A stretch of DNA of 64,000 nucleotides from Paracamarosporium sp. OC-R06-R3 (GCA_019828545.1 JACVRA010000082.1:107436-171435), one strand, 5' to 3'. Shown: positions 45,540-58,239, counted from the stretch's first letter. The notes: generated by a model not told the origin, from the letters alone. Program-made: numbers and translations.

Positions 45540-48161
45540 TTAGGCGCCAGAATTTTCAGCCTTATCGCCAACCGTGTCCCAGGATGGCAACTTTGCAATC
45601 AGTCTCTCCGCCTTACCGGCACTGATCTCGGATGGCTCTAAGAGAACCGAGGCTAGTATAGGCATCTTCGCAAGACATATGTAATGCGTACTAGCCGATC
45701 TTGAAGAGTTCGTTATAGATCTGTATAGATAGTGCACGTAGATCGCCATGGCGTGGCCAGACTGAGACTCCAACGCATTAGCGACTGGCCCCAGCTTTCT
45801 GAAAACCGACAAAAAGTCAGGATCCAGCAAGGACGCTGCGACCAGCTCTTCAAAGCTCAAAGAAAGCCTATCTTGCAGCGACTTGCGGTCTCCAAAGAGG
45901 GTTTTTGTCAGGCCCGCGATGCCTCGGAACGAGGAGAATTGTCGTGCCCCTGGGGTTCTGTCCCGTCGACCGTGTCCCAGAGTTAAAAGCCGTGTCATCG
46001 AAAGGTGCATGAGGACTTTTCCTTGCGCTTCAATTTCCTTTTGGAATTGCTCTGTGACATGGAATAGGAGCCTTTGGAAAATAGCTTTTTTGGCAACATT
46101 TCGGAGCTGCGGCCGTGTGGACGCTAGCTGATTGATGAGTTCTGTCATCACGACAAACCCCTCAATAGGATACTGGAAGTAATCGGTCGAAATGGAACGC
46201 ACTGCTTCTCCTGAAGCTTTGGTCAATAATCCGCTGAGTTGGTCATAACCTGATGGACCGTCATGTTGCGACAATGACCATGCCAGTGGAACTGGGCACT
46301 TTATGGACTGGACTAAATCTTGACATATCCATCGTAATGCATTATGCAGAGGCTGTTCTTTCTCCTTGCTCTTGGACTCGAGTCTCTGAAGCGTTGTGCA
46401 AAGCACTGCGACGAAGACCAATGGTGCGTCATTAGCGTCGAAGCGGTGATGAAAGGCTTTATCAAGCAGTCTTTCGTAGGATCGTTCGTTGCCAAGGTAC
46501 GGAACGAGCGTCAGAGAACAATAAGCTGTGTCCTGACCGACTTTTGCACCTGCTTGCACCAAGGCGTTTGCGCAATCATCGCAATACAAAGCTGTACAGA
46601 TGATATCTGTTTCGTGGAAGTTCCCCATAGCCAGTGGAAATGCGAGCTTGGATTTACTTCTTGCAGCAGGAAAATCCCGAGTCGTCTGCGTCCAAGGCGG
46701 CTCTCTTAGTAGCAGAGCCATGACCGAGTCCTCCTGAGCACAGACGGGGCATGTACTTGTAAATGTGTCCTCGGAAGTTTCGGGAATGACCATTCCGGCG
46801 TATGAGGAAGAACGCGTTCTGTGAGGCTTATTCGACTTGATTATTGGTATCTCGATGATACTGAGATCCCGGGCTTCGGTTGAATCTGAGAACGACCTTT
46901 GGTGTACATGTGATATAGTTGAACTGCGGTGATAGGACGCATCTTCAGCAGCAGCCCACCTTGAGTTGACATTTGCAAAGTAGGCCGTATTCGAGGCCCT
47001 TAATTCAGCTTGGAGTTTTGAGGTAGCTTCATCAGAGAGACCGTGCTGCGTGTTCATCCTCTGCATTAGGCTCGTTATGGATGTAACTGCTTTCTCATCC
47101 ACCTTGGGAACATCTGAATCCAAGAACGCTGAAGGATCTAGCTCTTGTTTGATGACCCATTGACGAAGCTCCTCTGCCATTCCTCTAGTCTGTGCAGTCA
47201 TAGTGATTGTCCTCATGTAGGCGGGATTACTCAAGAGCGCATCGATGGTGGTCTTGTCGGTAATGCGACCAGCGAGTAGATCGACCAAATTGACGACCAG
47301 GTCCGAATCAAGATAGATTTCGTCAGCTTGAAGGTTGCGATGGACTGGAAGCCGAACACATTTTAGATCCTCCAATGCAATCTGCGGAAGATCGTCCCAA
47401 CTCGTGTCATCGTTCAGAAGAGGCTGCTGCTGGTTGCGCTGCTCGAGTATTTCTGTGAATGTTCCTTTACACTGCAGGAGATGATACATGCCGCTGTATA
47501 TGTCCTTTAACAGAAAGAGGCAATCAGGGGATACAGCAAAAACGGAGATACCGACGGATATGTTGCAGGTGGTGGGCCGTCCACGCTTTTCTCCAACGAT
47601 GATGATGACGCACGGGGTGCCATGGAGACCGTTTGAAGAAAGTCCTGTTGCGAAGCGTTGTTTGCAGATGTCGGGTATTTCACCGTCTGTAAGCAGAAAC
47701 CAACAGGACGAGTTCTGCAACGTTGCGAGGCAATCATAATCAGTCATAAGAACTTCCGGGTCGGTACCTCCATACGACGAGAGATTTGAGAGTCTTGAGA
47801 GTGTTGTAACTTGACCTGCTTCTGAACTCCATGGTAGAACTCTAGCTGCATCTCTTGCTGCACTGTTGAGCAAGGCGCTGGTGATGCGAATTGCTTGCTG
47901 TTCGTGTTGAAGTTTAGTTCCAAGGGTGCTTCCCGATGTATCCACTGCGAACGATACTGTTGCTTCTGAGAGGGGCATCCATTCTTGTTTGGCAGAACAG
48001 TCCTGTCCGGGATTATCTTCCGGTGAGACATGTTCTTTTTCAGTTGTGTTGGAGGTATTCTCAAGACCCGGCGCTTTGGGTAGTGAATCTGGTGCTGGCG
48101 GGCTTAGTACTTGTGTGTCAAGCGCATCTTCTTCCTTAGGCTCGGATCGGACTTCTGTCAT
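45540..48161 (-). CDS. Large VWA-domain protein
   Basis: One uninterrupted ORF of 873 residues. A von Willebrand factor A fold begins at about residue 67: EATVSFAVDTSGST contains the MIDAS motif D74-x-S76-x-S78, Thr133 lies in SSYGGTDP, and FLLTDGEI supplies the second Asp (159). The central part has a helical region and a Ser-rich linker (HRSSTISHVHQRSFSDS). Then a Cys cluster follows (CPVCAQEDS, CTALYCDDCA) that may bind zinc, and a long helical C-terminus. There is no signal peptide, so it is intracellular. It resembles fungal proteins annotated only as VWA-domain; the role is unknown. A broken copy of its 5' end lies at 41.47 kb. Confidence 0.8.
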   Translation of the reverse strand: MTEVRSEPKEEDALDTQVLSPPAPDSLPKAPGLENTSNTTEKEHVSPEDNPGQDCSAKQEWMPLSEATVSFAVDTSGSTLGTKLQHEQQAIRITSALLNSAARDAARVLPWSSEAGQVTTLSRLSNLSSYGGTDPEVLMTDYDCLATLQNSSCWFLLTDGEIPDICKQRFATGLSSNGLHGTPCVIIIVGEKRGRPTTCNISVGISVFAVSPDCLFLLKDIYSGMYHLLQCKGTFTEILEQRNQQQPLLNDDTSWDDLPQIALEDLKCVRLPVHRNLQADEIYLDSDLVVNLVDLLAGRITDKTTIDALLSNPAYMRTITMTAQTRGMAEELRQWVIKQELDPSAFLDSDVPKVDEKAVTSITSLMQRMNTQHGLSDEATSKLQAELRASNTAYFANVNSRWAAAEDASYHRSSTISHVHQRSFSDSTEARDLSIIEIPIIKSNKPHRTRSSSYAGMVIPETSEDTFTSTCPVCAQEDSVMALLLREPPWTQTTRDFPAARSKSKLAFPLAMGNFHETDIICTALYCDDCANALVQAGAKVGQDTAYCSLTLVPYLGNERSYERLLDKAFHHRFDANDAPLVFVAVLCTTLQRLESKSKEKEQPLHNALRWICQDLVQSIKCPVPLAWSLSQHDGPSGYDQLSGLLTKASGEAVRSISTDYFQYPIEGFVVMTELINQLASTRPQLRNVAKKAIFQRLLFHVTEQFQKEIEAQGKVLMHLSMTRLLTLGHGRRDRTPGARQFSSFRGIAGLTKTLFGDRKSLQDRLSLSFEELVAASLLDPDFLSVFRKLGPVANALESQSGHAMAIYVHYLYRSITNSSRSASTHYICLAKMPILASVLLEPSEISAGKAERLIAKLPSWDTVGDKAENSGA

Positions 48162-48845
48162 GTTGGGCTGGGAGATACGGATGTGATGGTAACGAAAATT
48201 TCGGAAGGCTGCAGAGACGCTGCTTTTTAGTGAGCTTCAATGCAATACAAGCCGGGAACATCAGGCAACAACATTTCAGCTATGGCTCCAGAAGTAGGCT
48301 ATGTCGAACGCCAACATTAGGTTACACAACCAATATCGACTCGCTTGGTTAGCGTTCGTATTGACTGCTGTGAAAAATCAATGCTGATGGACAAGGCTGG
48401 CCAGTTAGGACCGAACATGTGCTACCTCGCCACGAGGCTGAGACATGGAGCTGATTAATTGCCTAGCCTGATGTACATACTCAAAGTCCACACTGCACTT
48501 CGAGAATATCAAAAACCTATCCGTCGTTAGTAGATATATGCAACTTCATACGACTTGCTCATATCAGGCCTAATGCAGAACAGCGAAATAAGAAGCATCT
48601 TGACTGCAAGTGAGCTCGCGCGATGAGCACCATACATGCAAGAGTACAAAGAAGTCTATAAGGTACAATAATAGGGTTTAAGATAATCTATGCAATAATT
48701 AGGACTGTTGGGTTTTCTTCTTAACATGCAAAACCATGATTTGCTGTCGCTGTTGAGTAGCGCAGTGTCTCCTTGATGCTATAAGGTATCTCAAACAATA
48801 AGTTGGCATCCAATGCCTTACCACAGCTTCTCTACACTACCCACC
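48162..48845. other. Intergenic region
   Basis: Promoter side of the VWA gene and 3' side of the MFS gene. About 48,742-48,773 weakly resembles 41,727-41,760 (shared GCTGTTGAG and AGTGTCTCC), which would extend the duplication described in the findings. No gene supported. Confidence 0.45.
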
Positions 48846-50251
48846 TCATATCCTCGCCATAATTTTCTTACTCCTCACAAATTTCGCCGCCATCAACGTG
48901 AACGTTCCCCCCACCAGTGCCACAGCTCCAAATAGCTGGGCATAAAGGTACCCACCATCATCCCTCTGTATCAACGCTCCTGCAATCGGCGGCCCAGTCA
49001 AACACGCAACCGACACAAATGAGAAGCACATACCCGTCCTCACACCCATCTTCTTCAGATCCGTGGTCAAACTCGCGCACGCCGCAGGAAAGAGGGACTG
49101 TATTCCGCCGCCAAAGAAGCCATAAATAACGCAGAAGACGTACAACGAAGGCAGCGAGTGTATGCCTATCCACCCAAAGATCAGGACGCCTGCTGCAAAG
49201 ACCGCAGGTATCAGCGTGTTGACAGGCCCAAATTTATCCGCTGCAAGATTGCACAGGATCCGTGCTGGAACTCCAATCGCATTGAGCACCAGCAGCAAGT
49301 TCAGACTCGTACTCGGATCAACGTGCATGATATCCCGCCCGTAACTGCTGATGTAGAAGTACGCGAAGAAGACGGCCCACAGCACGAGGAACATGCCGCA
49401 GCAGAAGAGGCTGAAAGCAGGGTCTTTGAATGCGTTCCACTCGACGATCGGCCCGGCTTTGCGCGGTGGTAAGCGCGGACGAGCAATGGCCAGGAAGACG
49501 AGGGCATTAAATAAGATGACGAAGCCCATGGTGCGTACCGTCCAGCCGAAGCCTACGCGGGGAAGTAGTTGCTGTGCAATGACGGGGAAGATGATACCAC
49601 CAGTTGCGCCGCCAGAAGCCATTACGCCGATGGCGAGACTGCGCTTCGTAGTGAAGTATCTGTCCGGTGTATTAGCATTGTTGCAAACAATATTGATAGC
49701 AGCGGCAGAGGGAGGAAGACGCACGTAGCCACCAGCGCAACAGTCGGACAAAACACCAGCCCATCGCCCAATCCCTTACAAATCCCCTGCGCAAGAAAAA
49801 GCTGCCAATACGCGTTCGCACCACTCGTCGCGAACACTCCAAGCACCTGCAACGCAAACCCAGCCCCTACAACATGCCTGAAGTACCCCGCGTCGAGCGC
49901 TCGTCCAGAAAACGTGCCAACAAGATAGATAAGTAGAATCTGCACCGACCCAATCCAACTGATGGCCGAAGGTTCTACTTGGAAAGCATTAGTGTAGTAG
50001 CTCTGGAAGAAACCGAACGACGAAATATAGCCCCAGCAATTGATGATGACGAGATGCGCAGCGAGAGGCTGCGACCACGCTTTGAGGCCGCCGTTTGGCG
50101 CTGGCGGCGGAGCGATTGACGATGGGACATTGGAAGGCGTTGGATTCAACGGCGCATCGTGATGAATTCCGATATCCTCGGTTTCCCTGTGATGACTGCC
50201 GTCCCCGAAGTCCTCCTCCTTCGTCACGTTTTCGACATCCGGTGGCGGCAT
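48846..50251 (-). CDS. MFS transporter, monocarboxylate-porter-like
   Basis: Two exons (50251-49725, 49659-48846) joined over a 65-nt intron (GTGCGT...GGACAG) give 446 residues. The acidic, Pro-rich N-terminal tail (about 55 residues) is followed by GGLKAWSQPLAAHLVIINCWGYISSFGFFQSYY, the usual start of fungal MCT-type (MCH) proteins, and about 12 membrane helices. Typical loops are YFTTKRSLAIGVMASGGATGGIIFPV, GWTVRTMGF and LTGPPIAGALI. Such proteins are plasma-membrane or vacuolar; in yeast the MCH proteins do not carry classical monocarboxylates, so substrate is open. Confidence 0.9.
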
Positions 50252-51323
50252 GGGGAAGCGCGATTCGTGTTCCGGGTATTCACTAACGACCTCCTTACAC
50301 GACGAACCTCAGAAATGTAGAACAGGAACTGTTTAAACGGGCCTCGGTGGGTTGTACATGCTGAGGAAGCGTGTTTGTCTGGACAGTACAGTCACGGTCG
50401 TCGATCGTCCGTCGGGAAACGGAAATAAGCTGGTGCGGATATGGCGGAAAAGCGAGGTTTGCGGGGGTTCCCTCATCTCCCCGGATATCGGCTGCATGCC
50501 GCTTCGCCATGTGCAGTTAGCAAGATGCGCATCTCAGCGGCTTATATTTCTAGCGCCGATGAGAAAGCGGGCCGTTTATATGGGATGCGACGTCTTTCCC
50601 GATGGAGTGAGTAGTTTTGTGTTATGCTCGAGACTGGAATTTAAATGTACAGGTAGTAGCAGAAGAAACTGTCACACATGTGCGAATGTGCTTAGTGTTT
50701 GCGATTGTATGTGCCCCGCCCTCGCCGACCTTGTCTCTGACATATATCCAAATGCACATTCTAAGATCTCCGATCGTCAAAGGTGCAACATGACAGTGTA
50801 AAAGACACCAACGTAGGCTTGAAAATACCAAACACGAGGGTGTAGATATCTTCTTTCACGGCTTTGGTATTGAGAGTTGGGCTGATGCGGTTGCTGCAAG
50901 GCTGATTGACAAGAATGAGGACGATGGAATCATACACTTAGATGTTGCATAAAGTCTTTTATGGGAAATTAACGCCTGTGCATCTTCCTCCCTTCATCTG
51001 ACTCCACTTAGATTATCATTCATCATATCGTGCCAACCGATCATTTCTAATTGCCGAATTCCGCCCCGAGCCTGACGCTTGAGACGATATGCCCGCGCTA
51101 AAAAGCGAGAGATGCTGCCCTGACCACAGAAACGGATCCCGGGTTCGAGACTGGTCAGCGGAGGATGTAGATTGGCGGTGCAAAATACTATTGGCTTTTG
51201 TTTCCTGCTCTTGCATCGCATTTTCTGCCAGGTCGCTCAGGTGCCGAAATGCAGGCAGTTGTTGCACATTGCTTACATCGTCGCCGGTTTAGCTCCTTCC
51301 TTGTCAGAGTAGCAGACCAAAAC
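50252..51323. other. Intergenic region next to the AT-rich block
   Basis: Normal-composition sequence upstream of the MFS gene. No conserved ORF. A GGTTCGAG box near 51131 looks like a tRNA B box, but the surrounding bases do not form a T-arm. Confidence 0.5.
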
Positions 51324-51338
51324 ATGTCGCTAGAAGAG
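51324..51338 (+). other. Possible first exon of a gene cut off by the AT-rich block
   Basis: ATG in a good fungal context (CAAAACATG) is followed by TCGCTAGAAGAG and a perfect-looking donor GTTAGT. No downstream exon is recognisable before the RIP-mutated block begins about 100 nt later. It may be the 5' remnant of a gene disrupted by transposon insertion, or chance. Confidence 0.25.
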
Positions 51339-51439
51339 GTTAGTACGGCGGACTGTTAGCGGGTGGAGGGACAAAACTCAACACCGTAGCGCGAAGGCAG
51401 GTATAGGAAGTGATTTACACAACCTAAAGTCGTGAATTC

Positions 51440-52942
51440 AACTATAGAGTATACATACGATAATTTTTATAGTATTAGGTTTAAAATAAGGCTAATTAGC
51501 TACTACTATCGTACATATAAATAAACGTATAAAATGGGTACTTTTAGTAGTAAGCAGCGTATCTTCTCCTCTTCTCTTCTATATACAATTGCACTTATAA
51601 TGTAAGGACTTAGTGTAGTATTTTTGTATAAGATTAACTTTATATAGGGCTCTTATTCTCTACAATGCTGTCCGCGCTGCTAAGGCCGTTACTTAAGCTA
51701 CTAACAATAATACTAACCCTATCCTTTGTATAGGACAGCAGCAGCTAGCGTCTTTTACTTATAGTCTATAGTCTTAGGCGTTGCTAGCTCTTCTAGGGCA
51801 GGATGTTGTCTTTGTACAAGGAAGTATTACTCCTTAATAGGTAACAACACACCAGCCTTCGTACGTTAACGCCATCCTCATACAATCTCGTAGACGGATA
51901 GTAGATACGCCTTATTAAGCCTACCAATGCAGTTTACGTCCGTTCCCATTATGCCGCCGCGTAGAGGGGCACTTTAGTAGATGCTATAGCAATTATAAAT
52001 AGCGTAATTATGCAAGTTACTACTCCGTACGAGAGGGGGGTAATGATGAGCCAGAGAATCGCCAGCCGCACTTAGGCAGAGGCCCTAGGGGGGGGAGAAG
52101 GGGGTAGGTATAATAGTGACGGCTCAGCAGCACGGCCTATCCTTTTAGATGAGCCTAGGGCTTCAGCTGCAAATGCTATTTTTCTAGTATAAGGTACGTA
52201 CGATTGTTTTTAAATTTTCTTACCTACCTATTATACAAGGCTATTATGCGAATACCTATACCTAGCTATATAGGAATATTTATAGTACTTAGTTAAAGCC
52301 TATACCTTTATATAGTAACTAGGATAAGTAGCTACTATATAGTAAAACTAAATTAGGCTGTATAAATAGATTGCTTATATAATTAATTAATACCTACTTC
52401 TTTAATGTACTATAAAGCCTATACGTAAATTAATTCTCTAGTAATCTTATCTCTTAAGTATTTAATAGCTATAAAATTGTATACTTTTACTTATATAAAA
52501 CCTTCTCTTCCTTTTATATTACCTTTTACTTTACCTCTTACTTAATAGCCTTTCCTTTTCTCTCCTTCTTCTCCTTTTTAATTAACTTTGTAGGGGTCTT
52601 AAAAGTAGGAGTATTATATAAGTCTTCCTCTTAAACTAACTTAAAGATTAGATATATTATATTTATATCTTATAAAGATTTCTTAAAGTAGCCACTTTTA
52701 AGTAAGTCCTTAATTATACAATACTCCTTAGTACTTTTTAAAAAATAAGTAACTCTATCTTTTAAGATATTAATAGCTAAGTATAATATAGTATCTTTAA
52801 ATTAGAATAGATTAACTTATATAAGCTTTTAAAGTAAAAAGTTCTAAATAAAGTTATTCTAGCTTAAGAATTTATAATTTAAAAGTTTTATTTATATTTT
52901 ATTTATAAAAAGTTAGATATTAATAGAAAGAAGAAGGCATTT
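51440..52942. mobile_element. RIP-degraded repeat remnants, unclassified
   Basis: Composition changes abruptly to AT-rich sequence dominated by TA, TAG and TAA steps. Islands of normal composition survive (about 51,900-52,180). A stop-riddled frame near 51,660-51,830 reads like a protein with Gln/Trp codons turned to stops, but I cannot name the element. Confidence 0.6.
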
Positions 52943-54033
52943 ATTATAAGTATAAGAAAGCAACCACTAAACGATATATATAAGGCGTTGGGGCCCTCTA
53001 GGCCCAACGCCGATCTAGGTAACAAAGGGACCCTGTAGGGCAGAATAAGTAAACAAAAATTACGTAATAGCACTCTCTCTTAGTAAGTAGAGCACTTAAA
53101 GGGATTATATAATAAGTACTCTCTCTTAGTAGATAGAGCGCTTAGGGCGCTCTACTAGAGTAGAAAGAGTAGGGATAGATTAAGATAAGATTAAAGAATA
53201 GGACGACTAATATATAGTCTAAAGAGGTCTCTATACTTTTCCTATTCTTTATAGTTAACTTACTTAACTCTTATAGCTAAATTATAAGTATTTCTTTTAT
53301 ATAAGAATAATTAGTTTTATATTACTACGTTATTAAGTATCCTTAATACTTAATTAAGCTTTTTAATACCCCTTTACTAGATATACTTTTCTATTACTAA
53401 AGCCTATAGCTCTATTATAATTAAACCCTACTACTTTAGTATAGATTAGACTAGGTATATATTATTTTATTAACACTTTAACTATTTAATATTAGAAAAT
53501 ATAGTAATACTATTAAGCTTATAAGCATCTTAGGCCGCTATAAAAAGTATAGCTTCTAGGCCTATAATAAACATAGCTATAGTTATAGCTATATAAGCTA
53601 ACTTAATTTAGTAGTTAAAAGAATAGCTAGTATAAGTTATTATACAATTATAGGTATAGAAAATAAACTAGAAACTAATAGTTTAAAAAGGGACTTTTAA
53701 AATTCTAAAGCTATTTAATAGAATACTATTAAAGCTTAAGCCCTTTTTAATAAATATAGAATTATATATTTATAATTATTAAATTAATACTAACTATAAT
53801 AAGATTTTAGTAGCTAGTATATATATAATAAGTAATGCTATAGAGTAGATATAACTATTAAAGGATAACTATTTAAAAGAAAATAAAAAACTTAAAAACT
53901 ACTCCTTTAAAATATAAGATATCTTTAAGGACTAGAAGAACTTTAAAAAGAAAATAATTATTATATTTAAAGAAATTAATAAAATAAAGTAGACGGAATA
54001 ATAAATCTAATACCTAAGGTAAATTAAATTAAT
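52943..54033 (+). repeat. LTR/gag segment, tandem copy 1
   Basis: A 1,091-nt unit that repeats immediately downstream. Its 5' half contains LTR-like sequence (GGCCC...AACGC, paired CTCTCTCTTAGTA motifs) that is also found in inverted form at 60.6-61.0 kb. Its 3' half reads as a decayed gag frame. Confidence 0.8.
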
Positions 54034-55122
54034 ATTATAAGTATAAGAAAGCAATTACTAAATAATATATATAAGGTATTAAGGCCCTTTAGGCCCAACG
54101 CTAATCTAAGTAACAAAGGGACTCTATAGGGTAGGATAAATAAATAAGGATTATATAATAGTACTCTCTCTTAGTAAATAGAATACTTAAAGGGATTACG
54201 TAATAGTACTCTCTCTTAGTAAATAAAGTACTTAAAGCACTCTACTAAAGTAAAGAGAGTAAAGATAGATTAAAATAAAATTAAAAAATAAAATAATTAG
54301 TATATAGTTTAAAGAGGTCTTTATACTTTTTCTATTTTTTATAGTTAACTTACTTAACTTTTATAGCTAAATTATAAGTACTTCTTTTATATAAGAATAA
54401 TTAGTTTTATATTACTATATTATTAGGTATCCTTAATACTTAATTAAGCTTCTTAATACTCTTTTACTAGATATACTTTTCTATTACTAAAGTTTATAGC
54501 TTTATTATAATTAAACTCTACTACTTTAGTATAAATTAAACTAGATATATATTACCCTATTAATACTTTAACTATTTAATATTAGAAAATATAATAATAT
54601 TATTAAGCTTATAAGTATCTTAGGCTATTATAAGAAGTATAGCTTCTAGACCTATAATAAATATAGCTATAGTTATAACTAAATAAGTTAACTTAATTTA
54701 GTAGTTAAAAGAATAGCTAGTATAAGTTATTATATAATTATAGATATAGAAATTAAACTAGGAACTAGTAGTTTAAAAAGGGACCTTTAAGATTTTAAAA
54801 CTATTTAATAAAATACTATTAAAGCTTAAGCCCTTCTTAATAAATATAGAACTATATATTTATAACTACTAAATTAGTACTAACTATAATAAGATTTTAA
54901 TAGTTAATATATATATAATAAGTAATACTATAGAGTAGATATAACTATTAAAGAATAACTATTTAAAAGAAGACGGAAAACTTAAAAACTACTTCTTTAA
55001 AATATAAGATATCTTTAAGGACTAAAAGACTTTTAAAGAGAAGATAGCTATTATATTTAAAGAAATTAATAAGAGGAAGTAGGTAGAATAATAAATCTAA
55101 TACTTAAGGTAAATTAAATTAG
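54034..55122 (+). repeat. LTR/gag segment, tandem copy 2
   Basis: Same unit as 52943-54033 at an offset of 1,090-1,091 nt, differing almost only by transitions. From here the element continues into gag and pol, so this copy is the functional 5' end of the plus-strand Gypsy element. Confidence 0.8.
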
Positions 55123-57289
55123 TAGAAAAATACGCTACTACATGTAAATACTTAGAAAATAAAATAGATTAAGACAACGACCTACTCTAATTAGTCTACT
55201 ATAATAGATTAAAAGAAGCCGTAAAGGACGGGCTAGTGTACTATAGGAAACTTAAGGATCTAAAAGACTTAATAAAAATATTAATAAAGATTAACAACTA
55301 TCTCTATAAATAAAATTAAGAAAAGAAGGAGAATAATAAAAAAATACCTACTATAAAAGCTAATAGCTATAAAAAATAGAAACGTTGGAATAAAGACGGC
55401 GACATTATTATAGCTAATAAAGCCTAAGACTAAAAATAAAATAAAACCTAGAAAAAGGGTAAATAGAATCTTAATATATAAAAAAAAAAATAGGAATACT
55501 ACTAGGATAGAGTATACCTAACGTATAGAAAAAAGGGATATTTTAAAGTAGATTATCTAGAAAACTAAGTTAAACCTAAAAAAAGAGCTAAAATTATAAG
55601 GATAAGGATAGTAAGTTTAAGGCCTAAAATACCTCTATTACTTTATAAAAATAAGTCTAAAGAACTTTAGGAATCTATAGGCTAAGAGGTTACTAAAGTT
55701 AATAATCTATAATAAGAAATATAGATTAATACTATAAAAGAAGAGATTACTACTAGAGTCTATTAAAATATATATTAAATATATAGTAAAGAAATCTATA
55801 AAGTGTCTAACTATTAAAAAAAGATAAAAATTCTTAAGACGTATACCTATAAAACCTATAAATAGGCTAAGAAACAATAAGAAATAGTATTAATACTAAT
55901 ATAGTAGATATAAGTAAAAGAGAAATACTATAAAATAAAATAGTAGTATTATACTAGGAATACCTATACTTTATATTAACTAATAAAAAGACTAGCTAAA
56001 GTAACCCTAGAAGACTATAATTATATAAGAGTAAAAATTAAATAATATAAGGTTAAGCTATACTATATATACTACAAAGAGGAATAGGAAATAATATATA
56101 TATACTTAAAATAAATAAAATATTTCCTATATACCTACCTACTTTACTAGGACTAAAAGTACGTAATAAAAATATAGTTAATAGACTTAAAAAATAACGT
56201 TATAAAAATACTATATATATATAACGTTTAAAAGTGCCTATTATAAAAAGACCCTATTTATATAGCATATAATTAGAGGGATTGTAAAAGAAAGAAATAC
56301 TTAAGCCATCTAGTAAAAAAAAAAGTAGTAGCCTAGAAATTTTATAATTAAAAATATAAGGCCTTAAAGTATTAGAAATACCTAGTTTAAAACTACTATT
56401 AATATAGAAAAGACAACTCTACTATTAAAAAAAAAAGGATTAATTAATTCTTAAGTAAGTATAAGCTTAAGTACCTTAGGCTATAGGTAGTTAAAAATAA
56501 ATAGTTAATTATAGTATAGCTAAAAAACTAAAAGGCTACTAGGCTAAAGGCTAGACTAGTAAAGGTATAATAATAGTAAGAAGAACTACTAAAGACCTTA
56601 ATAAAAACCTATAGTTAACTAAGACTATTATAATTAAAGGATTCTAAGTTATAGTATTAATTAATTTAAAAGTAATAAAATACTTAATCTTTAAAGACGT
56701 AGTTAAAAGGCTAAGACTACCTTATTAAAGAAAGAACTAACTAATTAAGTTAAAAATAGTAGATAAAACGCTATTATAAAAGTATAAAAAAGGGTATTTA
56801 TAGCTAAAAACCTTATTTCTACTAGTAAACCTTAAAGGATTTAAGAGCCAACATAAGTTTACTATATTAAAAATAGGAGTAGTAGAAGTAATTATAGGAT
56901 ATAATTAACTTTAAAAATATAATCTAATAATAAACTAAAGGAAATAAACTATTATAGCTAAATAAGCTACGCTAGTAATTAATAGAGTAAGATAGCCCTA
57001 TAAAGAATAAACTAAAAAGGTATTTTCCTAGAAAATAAATAATAAGATTTAAGAGATCTCTAAAGCTAGAATAGTAAGACTTATAAAAAGGAAACCCTAA
57101 AATACTAAAGTTATATAAGTATAAAAATTAAATCTTTAGGTTATACCTATACCTATAAATATCCTACTAGAATATAAGGAGTATATAGAACTCTTTAAAG
57201 AAAAAAAAGAGAAAGCTCTACTTAAGTACTAAGAGTAGGATTATAGAATTCCTTTAAAAGTAGGTACAAAACTATAACTAAAGCAGTTA

Positions 57290-57990
57290 AGGCTAATATT
57301 AGTAAATTAAAAAAAGGAGCTATAAGAATATTTACGTAAAAACCTATTATAAAGGTTTATTTAAGAAAGTAAAAGCCTAGCTATATTCTTTATCCTTTAA
57401 GTACTAAAGAAAAATAGTAAGCTATAACTCTATATAGATTATAAATAGCTAAATAATACTATAGTAAAAAACTAATACCTATTACTACTTATTATAAAAT
57501 TAATAAATAGGTTTAAAGGAGTTAAATAGTTTATAAAATTTAATATACGTAATAGATATTACTATATATAAATAGCTAAAGGAGAAGAATAAAAGACTAT
57601 ATTTAAAACCTATTATAGCCTATATAAATATATAGTTATATTCTTTAGACTAACTAACGTACCTACTATATTTTAAGTAGTAATTAATAAGGTACTATAT
57701 AAATACTTAAATATATTTTATATAGCCTATTTTAATAATATATTTATCTACTTCTTAGGAGCTCTAGAAGAGCATTAGGAGTATATAAAAAAAGTATTTA
57801 AAAAAATAAAAAAGTATAAACTACTTTTATACCTAGAAAAGTATAAGTTTTATATTATTAAAATAGAGTACCTAGAATTTATAATTTTAAAAGAAGGCGT
57901 ATTTATAGATCTAAAGAAGATAGCCGCTATATAAAAATAATAAGAACTTAAGTTAGTAAAGGATATATAATCCTTTTTAGGGTTTATTAA
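57290..57990 (+). pseudogene. Gypsy reverse transcriptase remnant
   Basis: The frame around 57,480-57,760 reads like KFDIRNRYYYIRIAEGEE, then TAFKTYYGLYEY and LTNVPATFQ. The catalytic YxDD box appears as YFNN (57728-57739), both Asp codons having become Asn by G-to-A change. It cannot be active. Confidence 0.85.
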
Positions 57991-58239
57991 CTTCTATTAA
58001 AAGTTTATTAGGGACTATTCTAAAGTTATAGTACTAATAATTAATCTTATAAGAAAAGATTAATAGAAAGACCTTATAAGTAAAGCTAAAAAAGTATTTA
58101 AAAATTAAAAAAGAGGTTCCTTAAAGGACTATTATTATAGATATATAATTTTAAATAGAAAACCTACTTAAAGACAAACGCTTTAAATTATATACTAAAA
58201 GTAATTCTCTTATAGCTATATAAAAATAAGAAATAGAGA

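Noticed and set aside
51125..51160. tRNA-like B box (GGTTCGAG)
   Set aside because: Flanking bases do not pair into a T-stem, and no A box or acceptor stem is found at proper spacing.
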